Counted from the first letter of the stretch, positions 38,423-47,133 are shown. The stretch is DNA of 64,000 bases from Aureimonas sp. ME7 (GCF_903970965.1 NZ_CAJCKW010000007.1:1-64000), one strand, 5' to 3'. Notes: generated by a model not told the origin, from the sequence alone. Program-made: numbers and translations.

Positions 38423-39634
38423 GTGCCCTTGCCCTCGTTCCAGACCCGCCGTCCGTTTTCCGCTCTTCGTGCCGTGCTTGGTGGGGAGACCGGGGGCGGG
38501 CTCGTCCTGATGGCCTGTGCCGCGCTGGCGCTTCTGGTCGCCAATTCGCCCGCCGGGCCGGCCTATTTCGCGATCCTCGGCGCCCATCTCGGCCCCTTGA
38601 GCGTCCTCCACTGGATCAACGACGGGCTGATGGTCCTGTTCTTCGTCGTGGTCGGGCTGGAGATCAAGCGAGAGCTTCTGGACGGCCAGTTGCGGACCTG
38701 GCCCGACCGCATCCTTCCCGGCATGGCGGCGCTCGGCGGCATGGCGATGCCGGCCCTCGTCTACCTCGTCGTCAACGCGTCCTCGCCCGACACGCTCCGG
38801 GGCTGGGCCATTCCGGCCGCCACCGACATCGCCTTCGCGCTGGGGGTCCTGGCGCTCGTCGGCCCGCGCGTTCCCGTTTCGCTGAAAGTGTTCCTGGCCG
38901 CGCTCGCCATCCTCGACGATCTCGGCGCGGTTCTCGTGATCGCCCTGTTCTACACGGCCGAACTGTCGTGGCCGATGCTGGCCGGAGCGGCCCTCGCGGC
39001 GGCGGCTCTCGCCGGCCTCAACCGGATCGGCGTCCGCTCGCTCGCGCCCTACGCGATCCTGGGCGTCGTCCTGTGGGCCCTGGTTCTGGGCTCGGGCGTC
39101 CATGCGACGATCGCCGGCGTCGTCCTGGCCCTCACCATCCCCTTGCGCGAAAGCCCTGGCCGGCCCGATGTTCGCGCCTCGCCGCTGCACCGGATGGAAC
39201 ATGCGATCCTGCCCTGGTCGGCCTATCTCGTCGTTCCCCTCTTCGGCTTCGCCAACGCGGGGGTGTCGCTGGCCGGCTTCACGGGGTCGATGCTTTTCGC
39301 CCCCGTCACGCTCGGCGTCGCGCTCGGCCTCTTTCTGGGCAAGCAGATGGGCGTCTTCGCGACCGTGTGGCTGAGCGTGAAGTCGGGACTGGCTCCTCGT
39401 CCGGCGCATGCGTCCTGGACGCAGGTCTACGGGGTGGCGCTCCTATGCGGCGTCGGCTTCACGATGAGCCTGTTCATCGGCCTCCTCGCCTTTGCCGAAC
39501 GGCCCGATCTCGAAGCCGAGGTCAAGGTCGGCGTTCTCATGGGATCGCTTCTCAGCATGGCCGCGGGCGCCGCGGTTCTCCGGCTGGCTCCGGGCACGCC
39601 CTCGTTGCCGCATCAGGGCAAACACACAGGTTGA
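38423..39634 (+). CDS. nhaA: NhaA, Na+/H+ antiporter
   Basis: A 403-residue NhaA family antiporter with about 12 transmembrane segments. The ion-binding pair Asp165/Asp166 is in AILDDLGAV (E. coli Asp163/164); Asp135 in AATDIAFALG matches Asp133; the Lys of GLFLGKQMGVF matches Lys300. The GTG start at 38423 follows a GGCGGAG ribosome binding site. It exports Na+ or Li+ in exchange for protons. It lies 115 bp after the DUF2254 gene on the same strand, forming an ion-homeostasis cluster with the CLC. Confidence 0.95.
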   Translation: MPLPSFQTRRPFSALRAVLGGETGGGLVLMACAALALLVANSPAGPAYFAILGAHLGPLSVLHWINDGLMVLFFVVVGLEIKRELLDGQLRTWPDRILPGMAALGGMAMPALVYLVVNASSPDTLRGWAIPAATDIAFALGVLALVGPRVPVSLKVFLAALAILDDLGAVLVIALFYTAELSWPMLAGAALAAAALAGLNRIGVRSLAPYAILGVVLWALVLGSGVHATIAGVVLALTIPLRESPGRPDVRASPLHRMEHAILPWSAYLVVPLFGFANAGVSLAGFTGSMLFAPVTLGVALGLFLGKQMGVFATVWLSVKSGLAPRPAHASWTQVYGVALLCGVGFTMSLFIGLLAFAERPDLEAEVKVGVLMGSLLSMAAGAAVLRLAPGTPSLPHQGKHTG

Positions 39635-39709
39635 GCGCCTCGCCGACACCCTTACTGAGGATGCGACGTTTCGGCATCGAAGCGCGCAGCAAGAACCCGG
39701 GGCGGTCTC

Positions 39710-39726
39710 GTTGCCTAATAAGCAAC
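39710..39726. promoter_or_regulatory. Operator copy 1: GTTGC-N7-GCAAC
   Basis: A 17-bp perfect dyad, GTTGC-CTAATAA-GCAAC, centred at 39718, lies 91 bp upstream of the ATG of the XRE-cupin regulator. A second copy with the same arms and spacing is centred 76 bp further on. Confidence 0.65.
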
Positions 39727-39736
39727 CTATCCGACC

Positions 39737-39757
39737 CCGTATTTGCTTAATATACGG
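39737..39757. promoter_or_regulatory. Central palindrome CCGTAT-N9-ATACGG
   Basis: A second kind of dyad, CCGTAT (39737-39742) and ATACGG (39752-39757), lies between the two GTTGC-N7-GCAAC elements. It includes a TAATAT stretch (39748-39753) that could serve as a -10 box. It is AT-rich relative to its surroundings, so it is probably part of the promoter. Confidence 0.5.
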
Positions 39758-39785
39758 ACTTGAAAAGGCAATGGTTTGGTGAAAA

Positions 39786-39802
39786 GTTGCCTGTAGAGCA
39801 AC
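39786..39802. promoter_or_regulatory. Operator copy 2: GTTGC-N7-GCAAC
   Basis: GTTGC-CTGTAGA-GCAAC, centred at 39794, has the same arms and spacing as the copy at 39710 and five of seven spacer bases in common. It ends 14 bp before the ATG at 39817, so a bound repressor would block transcription of the regulator gene itself. This favours the ATG at 39817 over the TTG at 39760 as the start. Confidence 0.65.
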
Positions 39803-39816
39803 TTCCGGGCCAGCCG

Positions 39817-40431
39817 ATGAATCAGGCACCGACCACCGACACAGAACTGCCGGACGCCGAGATCGAACCGGTCTCGGGTTCTCCGAACGGTTTCAACGTC
39901 GGAGCCCGGCTGCGCGCGTTCCGCCAACAGCGCAACATCTCGATCGACGTCGTGGCGAACAAGGCCGGCGTCAGCAAGTCGTTTCTCAGCCGCTTCGAGC
40001 GCGACCTCGTTCAAGCGTCGATCGCCACTCTCCTGCGCATCTGCGATGCGATCGACGTCAAGCCGGGCGCGATCTTCGATCCGCCGGCGACGAGCTTCGT
40101 GAAGGCGGGCGAAGGCGCCCCGATCAATCTCGGCGGGGTCGGAATGCGCGAGCGCATCGTCGGCGGTGTCGGCAACGAACACATGATGGCGCTGCATTCG
40201 GTCATCGCACCGGGCGGCGGCTCGGGACCGGAAGCCTACGCCATCCGCGCCGATCTCGACCTCGTCCACGTCATCAGCGGCGAACTCGACATATCGGTCG
40301 GCGGCGAGGACTACCACATGACGTCCGGGGACACGCTCAGCTTCGATCCGAAGATCCCCCACACCTGGCGCAATCCGTCCACGAGCGAGCCCTGCGTCAC
40401 GCTGTGGACCATCGTGCCGCCGCCGGCCTGA
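39817..40431 (+). CDS. XRE-family regulator with C-terminal cupin domain
   Basis: A 204-residue transcription factor. An XRE helix-turn-helix lies at about residues 27-82 ([21 protein letters not shown] and [11 protein letters not shown]). A cupin domain covers about 115-200, with a motif [22 protein letters not shown]-cupin proteins often control amino-acid or amine catabolism with a small ligand bound in the cupin. Two identical dyads precede the gene, so it is probably autoregulated, and the adjacent arginine-type transporter operon starts 26 bp downstream and is the likely main target. Confidence 0.85.
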   Translation: MNQAPTTDTELPDAEIEPVSGSPNGFNVGARLRAFRQQRNISIDVVANKAGVSKSFLSRFERDLVQASIATLLRICDAIDVKPGAIFDPPATSFVKAGEGAPINLGGVGMRERIVGGVGNEHMMALHSVIAPGGGSGPEAYAIRADLDLVHVISGELDISVGGEDYHMTSGDTLSFDPKIPHTWRNPSTSEPCVTLWTIVPPPA

Positions 40432-40457
40432 CCTCGTTCCCGTTCTTCGAGCGCACC

Positions 40458-41231
40458 ATGCACAAGCTTCAGATATCCGGCATCCACAAACGCTTCGGGG
40501 CCACCGAGGTCCTCAAGGGCGTCGGCCTCGAGGCCGCCGCCGGGGACGTCATCTCGATCATCGGATCGAGCGGCTCGGGCAAGAGCACGTTTCTGCGCTG
40601 CATCAACATGCTGGAGCGTCCCGACAGCGGCACGATCCGGGTGGGCGGCGAAACGCTCGAGCTCGTCCCGGATCGGCGCGACGGCACCTTGAGGGCGAAG
40701 AACGCAGCCCAGTTGCAGCGGCTGCGCTCGCGCCTCGCCATGGTGTTCCAGAACTTCTGCCTGTGGTCGCATATGAGCGTCCTCGACAACGTGACCGAGG
40801 CGCCCGTCAGCGTGCTCGGACTGTCCCGCCGGGAGGCCGCCGAGCGCGCGAAGAGCAACCTTGCCAAGGTCGGGCTGAAGCCCGAGACGTTCGATCGCTA
40901 CCCCTCCCAGCTGTCCGGCGGCCAGCAGCAGCGTGTCGCCATCGCTCGCGCCCTGACCATGGAGCCGGACGTGATGCTGTTCGACGAGCCGACCTCCGCG
41001 CTCGATCCCGAGCTGGTCGGCGAAGTGCTGCGCGTCATGCAGAGCCTGGCCGAGGAAGGCCGCACCATGGTCGTGGTGACCCACGAGATGGGCTTCGCGC
41101 GCCACCTGTCCTCCAAGGTGATGTTCCTGCACGAGGGCCGCGTCGAGGAGGAAGGACCGCCAGAGGCCCTCTTCGACGCCCCGCAAAGCCCGCGGCTTCG
41201 CCAGTTCCTGGCAGGTCGCCTTCAGGCCTGA
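40458..41231 (+). CDS. Arginine/ornithine-type ABC transporter ATPase (OccP/AotP/HisP group)
   Basis: A 257-residue PAAT ATPase with Walker A GSSGSGKS (36-43), signature LSGGQQQR, Walker B VMLFDEP and switch His in VVTHEMGFA. The long insertion [14 protein letters not shown] with the following [15 protein letters not shown] is typical of the basic amino-acid group (HisP, AotP, OccP). It begins 26 bp after the XRE-cupin gene. With the binding protein and two permeases downstream it forms a complete importer, probably for arginine, ornithine, citrulline or a related guanidino compound. Confidence 0.9.
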   Translation: MHKLQISGIHKRFGATEVLKGVGLEAAAGDVISIIGSSGSGKSTFLRCINMLERPDSGTIRVGGETLELVPDRRDGTLRAKNAAQLQRLRSRLAMVFQNFCLWSHMSVLDNVTEAPVSVLGLSRREAAERAKSNLAKVGLKPETFDRYPSQLSGGQQQRVAIARALTMEPDVMLFDEPTSALDPELVGEVLRVMQSLAEEGRTMVVVTHEMGFARHLSSKVMFLHEGRVEEEGPPEALFDAPQSPRLRQFLAGRLQA

Positions 41232-41332
41232 CGGCCGAGCCGGCCCGGCGCCGGACCGCCCGAGAGATCCCGGTGCCCTTCTCGCGGGGCCGGATGGAAT
41301 GCGTTCGTTCAAAACCCAATCGGAGACGGCAT

Positions 41333-42100
41333 ATGGAACTGCGTGGTATCGTTCTCGGCACCCTTCTGGCGATGGCCCTTTCGGGCGCCGCCCGGGCCGA
41401 ACAGGTCACGGTCGCGACGGACGCGACCTTCCCGCCCTTCGAGTCGGTGGATGCCGACGGCAAGCTCGTCGGCTACGACGTCGAGCTGATGGAAGCCGTG
41501 TGCAAGGCGGCCGAGCTCGACTGCAACATCATCGCCGCCGCCTGGGACGGCATGATCCCGGGGCTGACGGCCGGCAAGTACGACGCCCTGATCTCGCAGC
41601 TCACCGTCACCGACGCGCGCCGCAAGATCATGGCCTTCTCCGACATCTACTCGCACCCGACCTTCCGCTTCGTCGCCAAGAAGGGCGCCGGTCTCGACAT
41701 CAAGCCGGGCGGCCTCGCCGGCAAGACGATCGCGGTGCAGACCGGCACCCCGATGGACGCCTTCGTCACCAAGACCTTCCCCGAGGCGACGATCAAGCGC
41801 TACGACGGCGGCAGCGCGCCCTATCTGGAACTGACGGCCGGCCGTGCCGACCTGCACATGAGCTACGAGGCGCAGATCACCCACAGCTTCCTGACGGGCG
41901 ACAACGCCAGCGGCTTCGAGCTGGTCGGCCCGCAATACACCGGCCAGGACGCGCCGGAGTTCGGCGAGGGCGTCGCCATCGCCATCAACCGGCGCAACAC
42001 CGACCTCCTCCAGAAGATCAACGCTGGGCTTGCCACCATTCGCCAGAACGGCGAGCTGGCCGCGATCGACGCCAAGTATTTCGGCGCGAACAAGGGCTGA
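41333..42100 (+). CDS. Periplasmic basic-amino-acid-binding protein
   Basis: A 255-residue solute-binding family 3 protein. The signal peptide is MELRGIVLGTLLAMALSGAA with cleavage after ARA. The mature part opens with EQVTVATDATFPPFESVDADG, has GYDVELMEAVCKAAELDCN, and contains WDGMIPGLTAGKYDAL. It starts at ATG 41333 behind CGGAGACGG. Its relatives bind histidine, lysine, arginine, ornithine or octopine. The nearby arginase-family, CtlX and ornithine cyclodeaminase genes support an arginine-family ligand. Confidence 0.9.
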   Translation: MELRGIVLGTLLAMALSGAARAEQVTVATDATFPPFESVDADGKLVGYDVELMEAVCKAAELDCNIIAAAWDGMIPGLTAGKYDALISQLTVTDARRKIMAFSDIYSHPTFRFVAKKGAGLDIKPGGLAGKTIAVQTGTPMDAFVTKTFPEATIKRYDGGSAPYLELTAGRADLHMSYEAQITHSFLTGDNASGFELVGPQYTGQDAPEFGEGVAIAINRRNTDLLQKINAGLATIRQNGELAAIDAKYFGANKG

Positions 42101-42103
42101 GCG

Positions 42104-42793
42104 ATGATCGGCGGCTATGTCGCATCCGTGCTGGCGGCAGGGTGGATCACCCTGTCGCTCGCCTTCGCGTCGCTGGCATTGGCCGTCCTCATCGGCGTGG
42201 CGGCGGCGCTCGCCAAGCTGTCGCGCTCGCGCGTCCTGCGCGTCGGCGCCACGTTCTACACCACCGTGGTCCGGGGCATCCCGGACCTCGTCATGATGCT
42301 GCTCGTCTTCTATTCCCTGCCCGCGCTCGTCAACCAGGCGGCGCAGGACCGGGGATACGACCTTTATGTCGAGTTCAGCCCGTTCGTGGCCGGAACCGTG
42401 ACGCTCGGCCTGATCTTCGGCGCCTACATGACCGAAACCTTCCGCGGCGCCCTGATGAACATTCCCAAGGGCCAGGTGGAGGCGGCCGAGGCCTACGGGC
42501 TCGGGCGGTTGCGAATCTTCTGGCGCATCCTCCTGCCGCAGATGACGCGCCTCGCGCTGCCGGGCTTCACCAACAACTGGCTGGTTCTGGCCAAGGCGAC
42601 GGCGCTCGTCTCGCTTCTCGGCCTGCAGGACGTGATGTTCCGCGCCAAGGGCGCGGCGGAAGCGACCGCCAAGCCCTTCACCTTCTATCTCGTCGCCGCC
42701 GGCTTCTATCTCCTCGTCACCGCCGTCTCGCTTCTCGTCTTGTCGCGGATCGCCCGGCGCTACGAGGTCGGCGTCAAGGAGTTGGCCCGATGA
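42104..42793 (+). CDS. Basic amino-acid ABC transporter permease (HisQ/AotQ type)
   Basis: A 229-residue permease with about five transmembrane helices and an EAA loop NIPKGQVEAAEAYGLG. It begins three bases after the binding-protein stop and ends in an ATGA overlap with its partner permease. Confidence 0.92.
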   Translation: MIGGYVASVLAAGWITLSLAFASLALAVLIGVAAALAKLSRSRVLRVGATFYTTVVRGIPDLVMMLLVFYSLPALVNQAAQDRGYDLYVEFSPFVAGTVTLGLIFGAYMTETFRGALMNIPKGQVEAAEAYGLGRLRIFWRILLPQMTRLALPGFTNNWLVLAKATALVSLLGLQDVMFRAKGAAEATAKPFTFYLVAAGFYLLVTAVSLLVLSRIARRYEVGVKELAR

Positions 42794-43479
42794 GCTGGGA
42801 CATCATCGCCGACAATCTCGGCTTCTTCGCTGAAGGCGCGCAGCTGACGCTCTGGCTGACGATCGCCTCCCTCGGCCTCGCCTTTCTCCTGTCGCTGCCG
42901 CTCGCTCTCGGGCGCAACTCGCACAACGCGATCCTGCGCAACGCCATCGCCGCCTATACGCTGGTGTTTCGCGGCACGCCGCTCCTCGTCCAGCTGTTCC
43001 TGATCTACTACGGCCTCGCCCAGTTCGATCTCGTGCGCACCAGCGTCCTGTGGCCCTGGTTGTCGAGCCCGCTGGTCTGCGTCATCCTGACCTTCGTCCT
43101 CAACACGGGCGCCTACACGACGGAAATCTTCGCGGGCGCGCTTCGTCACCTGCCGCCCGGCGAGATCGAAGCGGCGAGAGCCTACGGCATGTCGCCCTTC
43201 ACGCGGGCGCGGCGCATCCTCCTGCCGGCCATGCTGACGCGCTCGCTGACGCTCTACGGCAACGAAACGGTGATGATGCTCCACGCGACCTCGCTCGCCA
43301 GCACGGTGACGCTTCTGGAGGTCACGGGCGTCGCGCGCAACATCACCCTCAACTCCTACATCATGTTCGAGCCCTACGTGACGGCGGCCGGGATCTACCT
43401 CGCGCTGACGCTGGTACTCGTGCTCCTCTTCCAGCTCGCCCAAAGCCGGTGGGCCGGCTATCTCCAGGCGCGGATCTGA
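42790..43479 (+). CDS. Basic amino-acid ABC transporter permease (HisM/AotM type)
   Basis: A 229-residue permease of the HisM type, with an EAA loop HLPPGEIEAARAYGMS and family segment VFRGTPLLVQLFLIYYGLAQ. It overlaps the preceding permease by 4 bp; the pair forms the transmembrane heterodimer. The arginase-family gene follows after 25 bp, so import and hydrolysis are encoded together. Confidence 0.92.
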   Translation: MSWDIIADNLGFFAEGAQLTLWLTIASLGLAFLLSLPLALGRNSHNAILRNAIAAYTLVFRGTPLLVQLFLIYYGLAQFDLVRTSVLWPWLSSPLVCVILTFVLNTGAYTTEIFAGALRHLPPGEIEAARAYGMSPFTRARRILLPAMLTRSLTLYGNETVMMLHATSLASTVTLLEVTGVARNITLNSYIMFEPYVTAAGIYLALTLVLVLLFQLAQSRWAGYLQARI

Positions 43480-43504
43480 CCGCGCCTTGCTCGAAGGACA
43501 TTCC

Positions 43505-44464
43505 ATGAACCAGAAGCCCGATCTCGGCGCCCTGTTCGGCGCGGGCGAGACCTCGACCTTTCTCGGCCTCGACGCCTGCACCGATCTTTCGACGCTCGAC
43601 GCGCCGATCGCGATCCTCGGCGTTCCCTGCGCGACCCCTTACGCATCCGTCGGCCCTTATTGCCGCAACGCGCCGGCAGCCCTTCGTCAGGCGACGGCCC
43701 CTCTCACCGCCAACCTGGAACGCCACGACTTCGACAGCGGCGGCCAGGTCTTCCCCGAAAAGCGCCTTCGCGCGGTGGACTGCGGCGACCTCGCCTTCGA
43801 CGAGAGCGACGGGGCGGCCAACCGCGATGCCATTCGCGGCGCCGTGCGCACCATCCTGGATCGCGGCGCGGTTCCCGTACTTCTGGGCGGCGACGATTCC
43901 ATTCCCATCCCGATGCTGCAGGCGATCGGGGACACGGCCGGGGAGCGCCGGTTCACCATCCTCCAGATCGATGCCCATATCGACTGGCGCCAGACGCACA
44001 TGAACGAGCCGATGGGCCTGTCGTCCACCATGCGCCGTGCCTCGGAAATGGCGCACGTCGAGCGCATCGTGCAGGTCGGCGCGCGCGGCATCGGATCGGC
44101 GGCGACCACGGACTACGAGGATGCGCTGGCCTGGGGCGTTTCCTTCGTGCCCGCGCGCGAGCTGCACCGCGCCGGCGTCCAGGCGGCGCTCGACCTCATT
44201 CCCGAGGGCAGCGACATCATCGTGTGCATCGACGCCGACGCGATCGACCCGTCGCTCGTTCCCGGCGTCATCGCCCGCTCGCCGGGCGGGCTCACCTATG
44301 ACGAGATCACCGACCTCGTGCGCGGCGCGGCCGCGCGCGGTCGCATCGCGGCGATCGACTTCGTCGAGTTCATGCCCGAACGCGACGTCGACGGGATCGG
44401 CGCCCTGTTCTTCGCGCGCGTCATCACCACCGCGCTCGGCGTGATCGCCCGCCAGAAGGCCTGA
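43505..44464 (+). CDS. Arginase/agmatinase-family hydrolase with altered metal site
   Basis: A 319-residue ureohydrolase-fold protein. The Mn-binding motifs are LQIDAHID (Asp156, His158, Asp160) and CIDADAIDP (Asp243, Asp245). The first motif, normally GGDHS, reads GGDDS (129-132), so the usual His ligand is Asp131. Five of six canonical ligands remain. Family members hydrolyse the guanidino group of arginine, agmatine, guanidinobutyrate or similar and release urea. Its place in the operon with a basic amino-acid importer supports a guanidino substrate; the altered site means the exact one is uncertain. It starts at ATG 43505 behind GAAGGA. Confidence 0.85.
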   Translation: MNQKPDLGALFGAGETSTFLGLDACTDLSTLDAPIAILGVPCATPYASVGPYCRNAPAALRQATAPLTANLERHDFDSGGQVFPEKRLRAVDCGDLAFDESDGAANRDAIRGAVRTILDRGAVPVLLGGDDSIPIPMLQAIGDTAGERRFTILQIDAHIDWRQTHMNEPMGLSSTMRRASEMAHVERIVQVGARGIGSAATTDYEDALAWGVSFVPARELHRAGVQAALDLIPEGSDIIVCIDADAIDPSLVPGVIARSPGGLTYDEITDLVRGAAARGRIAAIDFVEFMPERDVDGIGALFFARVITTALGVIARQKA

Positions 44465-44494
44465 CGGCCCCTCTCCCAGCGCCCACCGGAACCG

Positions 44495-44536
44495 ACGGCC
44501 TCCCGCGCTTCGAGCTGAAGCCGGGAGGCCGTTTCG
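44495..44536. terminator. Bidirectional terminator hairpin between hydrolase and lrp genes
   Basis: An 11-bp stem ACGGCCTCCCG (44495-44505) / CGGGAGGCCGT (44522-44532) is extended by an inner GCTTC/GAAGC stem around a GAGCT loop, with one unpaired C. It is followed by TTTCG. The convergent neighbouring genes end on either side, so it can stop transcription from both. Confidence 0.8.
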
Positions 44537-44546
44537 CGTTCGGCAC

Positions 44547-44972
44547 TCAGACCGAGCTGAGGAGAATGCTCGTTTCGCTGTTGAGGATGCCGTCGATCTG
44601 GCGCACCTCGCGCAGCACCCGGTCGAAGTCGTGGAGCGAGGAGGCGCGAAGCTCGGCGATCAGGTCCCACGCCCCGTTGGTCGTATGCAGCGAATGCAGC
44701 TCCGGCATGCCGCGCAGGCGCTTGATGATCGCCGTGGTGGACTTGCCGGCCACCTCGATCATCATCACCGCCCGAATCGCTCCCGCCTCGTTGTCCTGGC
44801 GCACGCGCACGGTGAAGCCGAGAAGCGCCCCGCTCTCCGTCAGCCGGTCGATCCGCGCCTGCACGGTGCCCCGCGTCACGCCGAGGATCTCCGCCAGCTT
44901 GGACACGGGCGCCCGTCCGTCGCCCCTAAGGACCTCGATCATGCGTCGATCGAGTTCGTCGAACTGGTACAT
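44547..44972 (-). CDS. Lrp/AsnC-family transcriptional regulator
   Basis: A 141-residue Lrp-type regulator. The N-terminal helix-turn-helix covers about residues 4-60 (LDRRMIEVLRGDGRAPVSKLA) and the RAM ligand-binding domain about 65-140. It is divergent from the ctlX-like gene and separated by 138 bp, so it probably controls ctlX and the ornithine cyclodeaminase gene in response to an amino acid such as arginine or ornithine. The size is normal for the family. Confidence 0.9.
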   Translation of the reverse strand: MYQFDELDRRMIEVLRGDGRAPVSKLAEILGVTRGTVQARIDRLTESGALLGFTVRVRQDNEAGAIRAVMMIEVAGKSTTAIIKRLRGMPELHSLHTTNGAWDLIAELRASSLHDFDRVLREVRQIDGILNSETSILLSSV

Positions 44973-45003
44973 GCAAATTATCCGGTCGGATCGATCGATT
45001 TGC
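44973..45003. promoter_or_regulatory. Possible Lrp binding site upstream of the ctlX-like gene
   Basis: Inverted arms GCAAAT (44973-44978) and ATTTGC (44998-45003) flank a 19-bp spacer in the lrp/ctlX divergent region. TTTGCG and TTCGCAATTT follow, so the area has several AT-rich partial repeats typical of Lrp sites. The match is by shape, not a known consensus. Confidence 0.4.
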
Positions 45004-45110
45004 GCAATCTATCATGCATTCCTACCCATGTTCGCAATTTCGGCTGTCATTCTGCGCGGCTATCCTCCTTCTCGTTCTCCCTTCTTCCAACCCGTCCGAG
45101 ATCGTCGTCC

Positions 45111-46064
45111 ATGCGTGGTTTTGCCGTTCAGGCGCCGTCCGGCGTCGTGATGATCCGCCCTCATCACTTCACACCCAACCCCGAAACGGCTGCCGACAAC
45201 GTCTTCCAGACGGCGGACGGGCTGCGAACGGCCGGCGAGATCGCAGAGGCCGCCTTCGACGAGGTGACGCGCATGGCCGGGCGCCTGCGCGAGGCCGGCG
45301 TCACCGTCCACCTGTTCGAGGACGAGAAGCGCGAAACGCCCGATTCGGTGTTTCCCAACAACTGGTTCTCGACCCATGCCGGCGGCCACGTCGCGGTGTA
45401 TCCGATGTTCAATCCGAGCCGGCGACGAGAGCGCCGCTCCGACGTCGTCGAAATGCTGAAGACCCGCTACCGCGTGCAGGACGTCATCGACTATTCCGGC
45501 CTCGAACCCGACAACGTCTTTCTGGAGGGCACCGGCGCGATGGTGCTCGACCATATCGGGCGCATCGCCTATGCGGCGCGCTCCAACCGCACCAACGAGG
45601 TCGCGCTGGAGCGCTTCTGCACTCATTTCAACTTCGAGCCCATGCTCTTCGAGGCCGCCGACGCGAACGGGGCGAAGATCTACCACACCAACGTGATCAT
45701 GTGCGTGGGCACCGAGATCGCGCTGGTGGGAATGGATTCGATCGTGGAGCCCGCGCGCCGGGCCGAGGTGCGCCAGCGTCTGGAGGAAACCGGGCGGCTC
45801 GTGGTGGACCTGTCCCATGCGCAGATCGCCGACTTCGCCGGCAACGCGCTGGAGCTTCGCGGACGGGACGGACGCTTTCTCGCCATTTCGGCGCGCGCGG
45901 CCGCCTCGCTGACGCCCGCGCAGCGCGAAGCGATCGAGGCGGTGACCCCGCTCCTGCCAATCGAGGTGCCCACGATCGAACTCGCGGGCGGCTCGGTCCG
46001 CTGCATGCTGGCCGGAATCCACCTCGCCGAGCGCGGCGAGCAGAATGCAACCCTTTCGGCCTGA
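45111..46064 (+). CDS. ctlX: CtlX-type citrulline hydrolase (guanidino-modifying superfamily)
   Basis: A 317-residue member of the amidinotransferase/dimethylarginine dimethylaminohydrolase-like superfamily, matching CtlX (citrulline utilisation hydrolase). The catalytic Cys is Cys298 in AGGSVRCMLAGI, and a catalytic His is likely His192 in YHTNVIM. PNNWFSTH and LEGTGAMVLDH are the substrate-pocket signatures. CtlX converts citrulline to ornithine, CO2 and ammonia. It precedes the ornithine cyclodeaminase gene by 28 bp, which fits: citrulline to ornithine to proline. Confidence 0.88.
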   Translation: MRGFAVQAPSGVVMIRPHHFTPNPETAADNVFQTADGLRTAGEIAEAAFDEVTRMAGRLREAGVTVHLFEDEKRETPDSVFPNNWFSTHAGGHVAVYPMFNPSRRRERRSDVVEMLKTRYRVQDVIDYSGLEPDNVFLEGTGAMVLDHIGRIAYAARSNRTNEVALERFCTHFNFEPMLFEAADANGAKIYHTNVIMCVGTEIALVGMDSIVEPARRAEVRQRLEETGRLVVDLSHAQIADFAGNALELRGRDGRFLAISARAAASLTPAQREAIEAVTPLLPIEVPTIELAGGSVRCMLAGIHLAERGEQNATLSA

Positions 46065-46092
46065 TCTCCCGACGAAGCGGAAAACCAGAACC

Positions 46093-47133
46093 ATGACCCC
46101 CAAGCTGAACGTCGTTCCCTTCGTGAGCGTCGACCACATGATGAAGCTGGTCCTCCAGGTCGGGGTGGAGCGTTTCCTCACCGAGCTGAGCGCCTATGTC
46201 GAGGAGGACTTCCGGCGCTGGGAGAGCTTCGACAAGGTGGCGCGCGTCGCCGCCCATTCGGACGAAGGCGTGATCGAGCTGATGCCGACCTCGGACGGGG
46301 CGGCCTACGCCTTCAAGTACGTCAACGGCCACCCGAAGAACACGCGCGACGGGCGCCAGACGGTGACGGCCTTCGGCGTCCTGGCTGATGTCGCCAACGG
46401 CTATCCCGTGCTTCTCACCGAGATGACCATCCTCACCGCCCTTCGCACCGCCGCCACCTCGGCGGTCGCCGCACGGCACCTCGCCCGGCCGGACAGCCGC
46501 ACCATGGCGATCATCGGCAACGGCGCGCAGGCCGAGTTCCAGGCCATTGCCATGAAGGCGCTCCTCGGCGTCGATCGTCTTCGCCTCCACGACATCGACC
46601 TGGCGGCGAGCGCGAAATGCGCGCGCAACCTCGAAGGACTCGGCTTCGACATCCGCATCTGCGCCTCCACCGCCGAGGCGGTCGAGGGCGCCGACATCGT
46701 CACCACGGTGACGGCCGACAAGCAGAATGCCACGATCCTCACCGACAACCTCGTCGGCGCCGGCCTTCACATCAACGCGGTCGGCGGCGACTGCCCGGGC
46801 AAGACCGAGCTGCACGCCGACATCCTGCGCCGCGCCGCGATCTTCGTGGAGTACCCGCCGCAGACCCGCATCGAGGGCGAGATACAACAACTCGCGCCCG
46901 ACCATCCGGTGAGCGAGCTTTGGCAGGTCATCGACGGGCGGACGCCCGGCCGGCGCGACGCGGCGCAGATCACGCTCTTCGATTCGGTCGGCTTTGCCAC
47001 GGAAGACTTCTCGGCGCTGCGCTACGTCAGCGACAAGCTGGTGGAAGCCCCCTTCTTCGAGGAGCTCGACCTTCTCGCCGATCCCGACGAGCCCCGCGAT
47101 CTCTTCGGAATGCTGCTGCGCGCCGCAGCCTGA
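46093..47133 (+). CDS. ocd: Ornithine cyclodeaminase
   Basis: A 346-residue protein of the OCD/mu-crystallin family that converts L-ornithine to L-proline and ammonia with bound NAD+. The NAD-binding motif AIIGNGAQAEFQ is at residues 139-150, the substrate-site segment LTEMTILTALRTAATSA at 108-124, and NAVGGDCPGKTELH is typical of true ornithine cyclodeaminases. Length is close to Pseudomonas OCD (about 350). The ATG at 46093 was chosen because the upstream frame extends into the ctlX stop region. Together with CtlX it completes salvage to proline. Confidence 0.92.
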   Translation: MTPKLNVVPFVSVDHMMKLVLQVGVERFLTELSAYVEEDFRRWESFDKVARVAAHSDEGVIELMPTSDGAAYAFKYVNGHPKNTRDGRQTVTAFGVLADVANGYPVLLTEMTILTALRTAATSAVAARHLARPDSRTMAIIGNGAQAEFQAIAMKALLGVDRLRLHDIDLAASAKCARNLEGLGFDIRICASTAEAVEGADIVTTVTADKQNATILTDNLVGAGLHINAVGGDCPGKTELHADILRRAAIFVEYPPQTRIEGEIQQLAPDHPVSELWQVIDGRTPGRRDAAQITLFDSVGFATEDFSALRYVSDKLVEAPFFEELDLLADPDEPRDLFGMLLRAAA

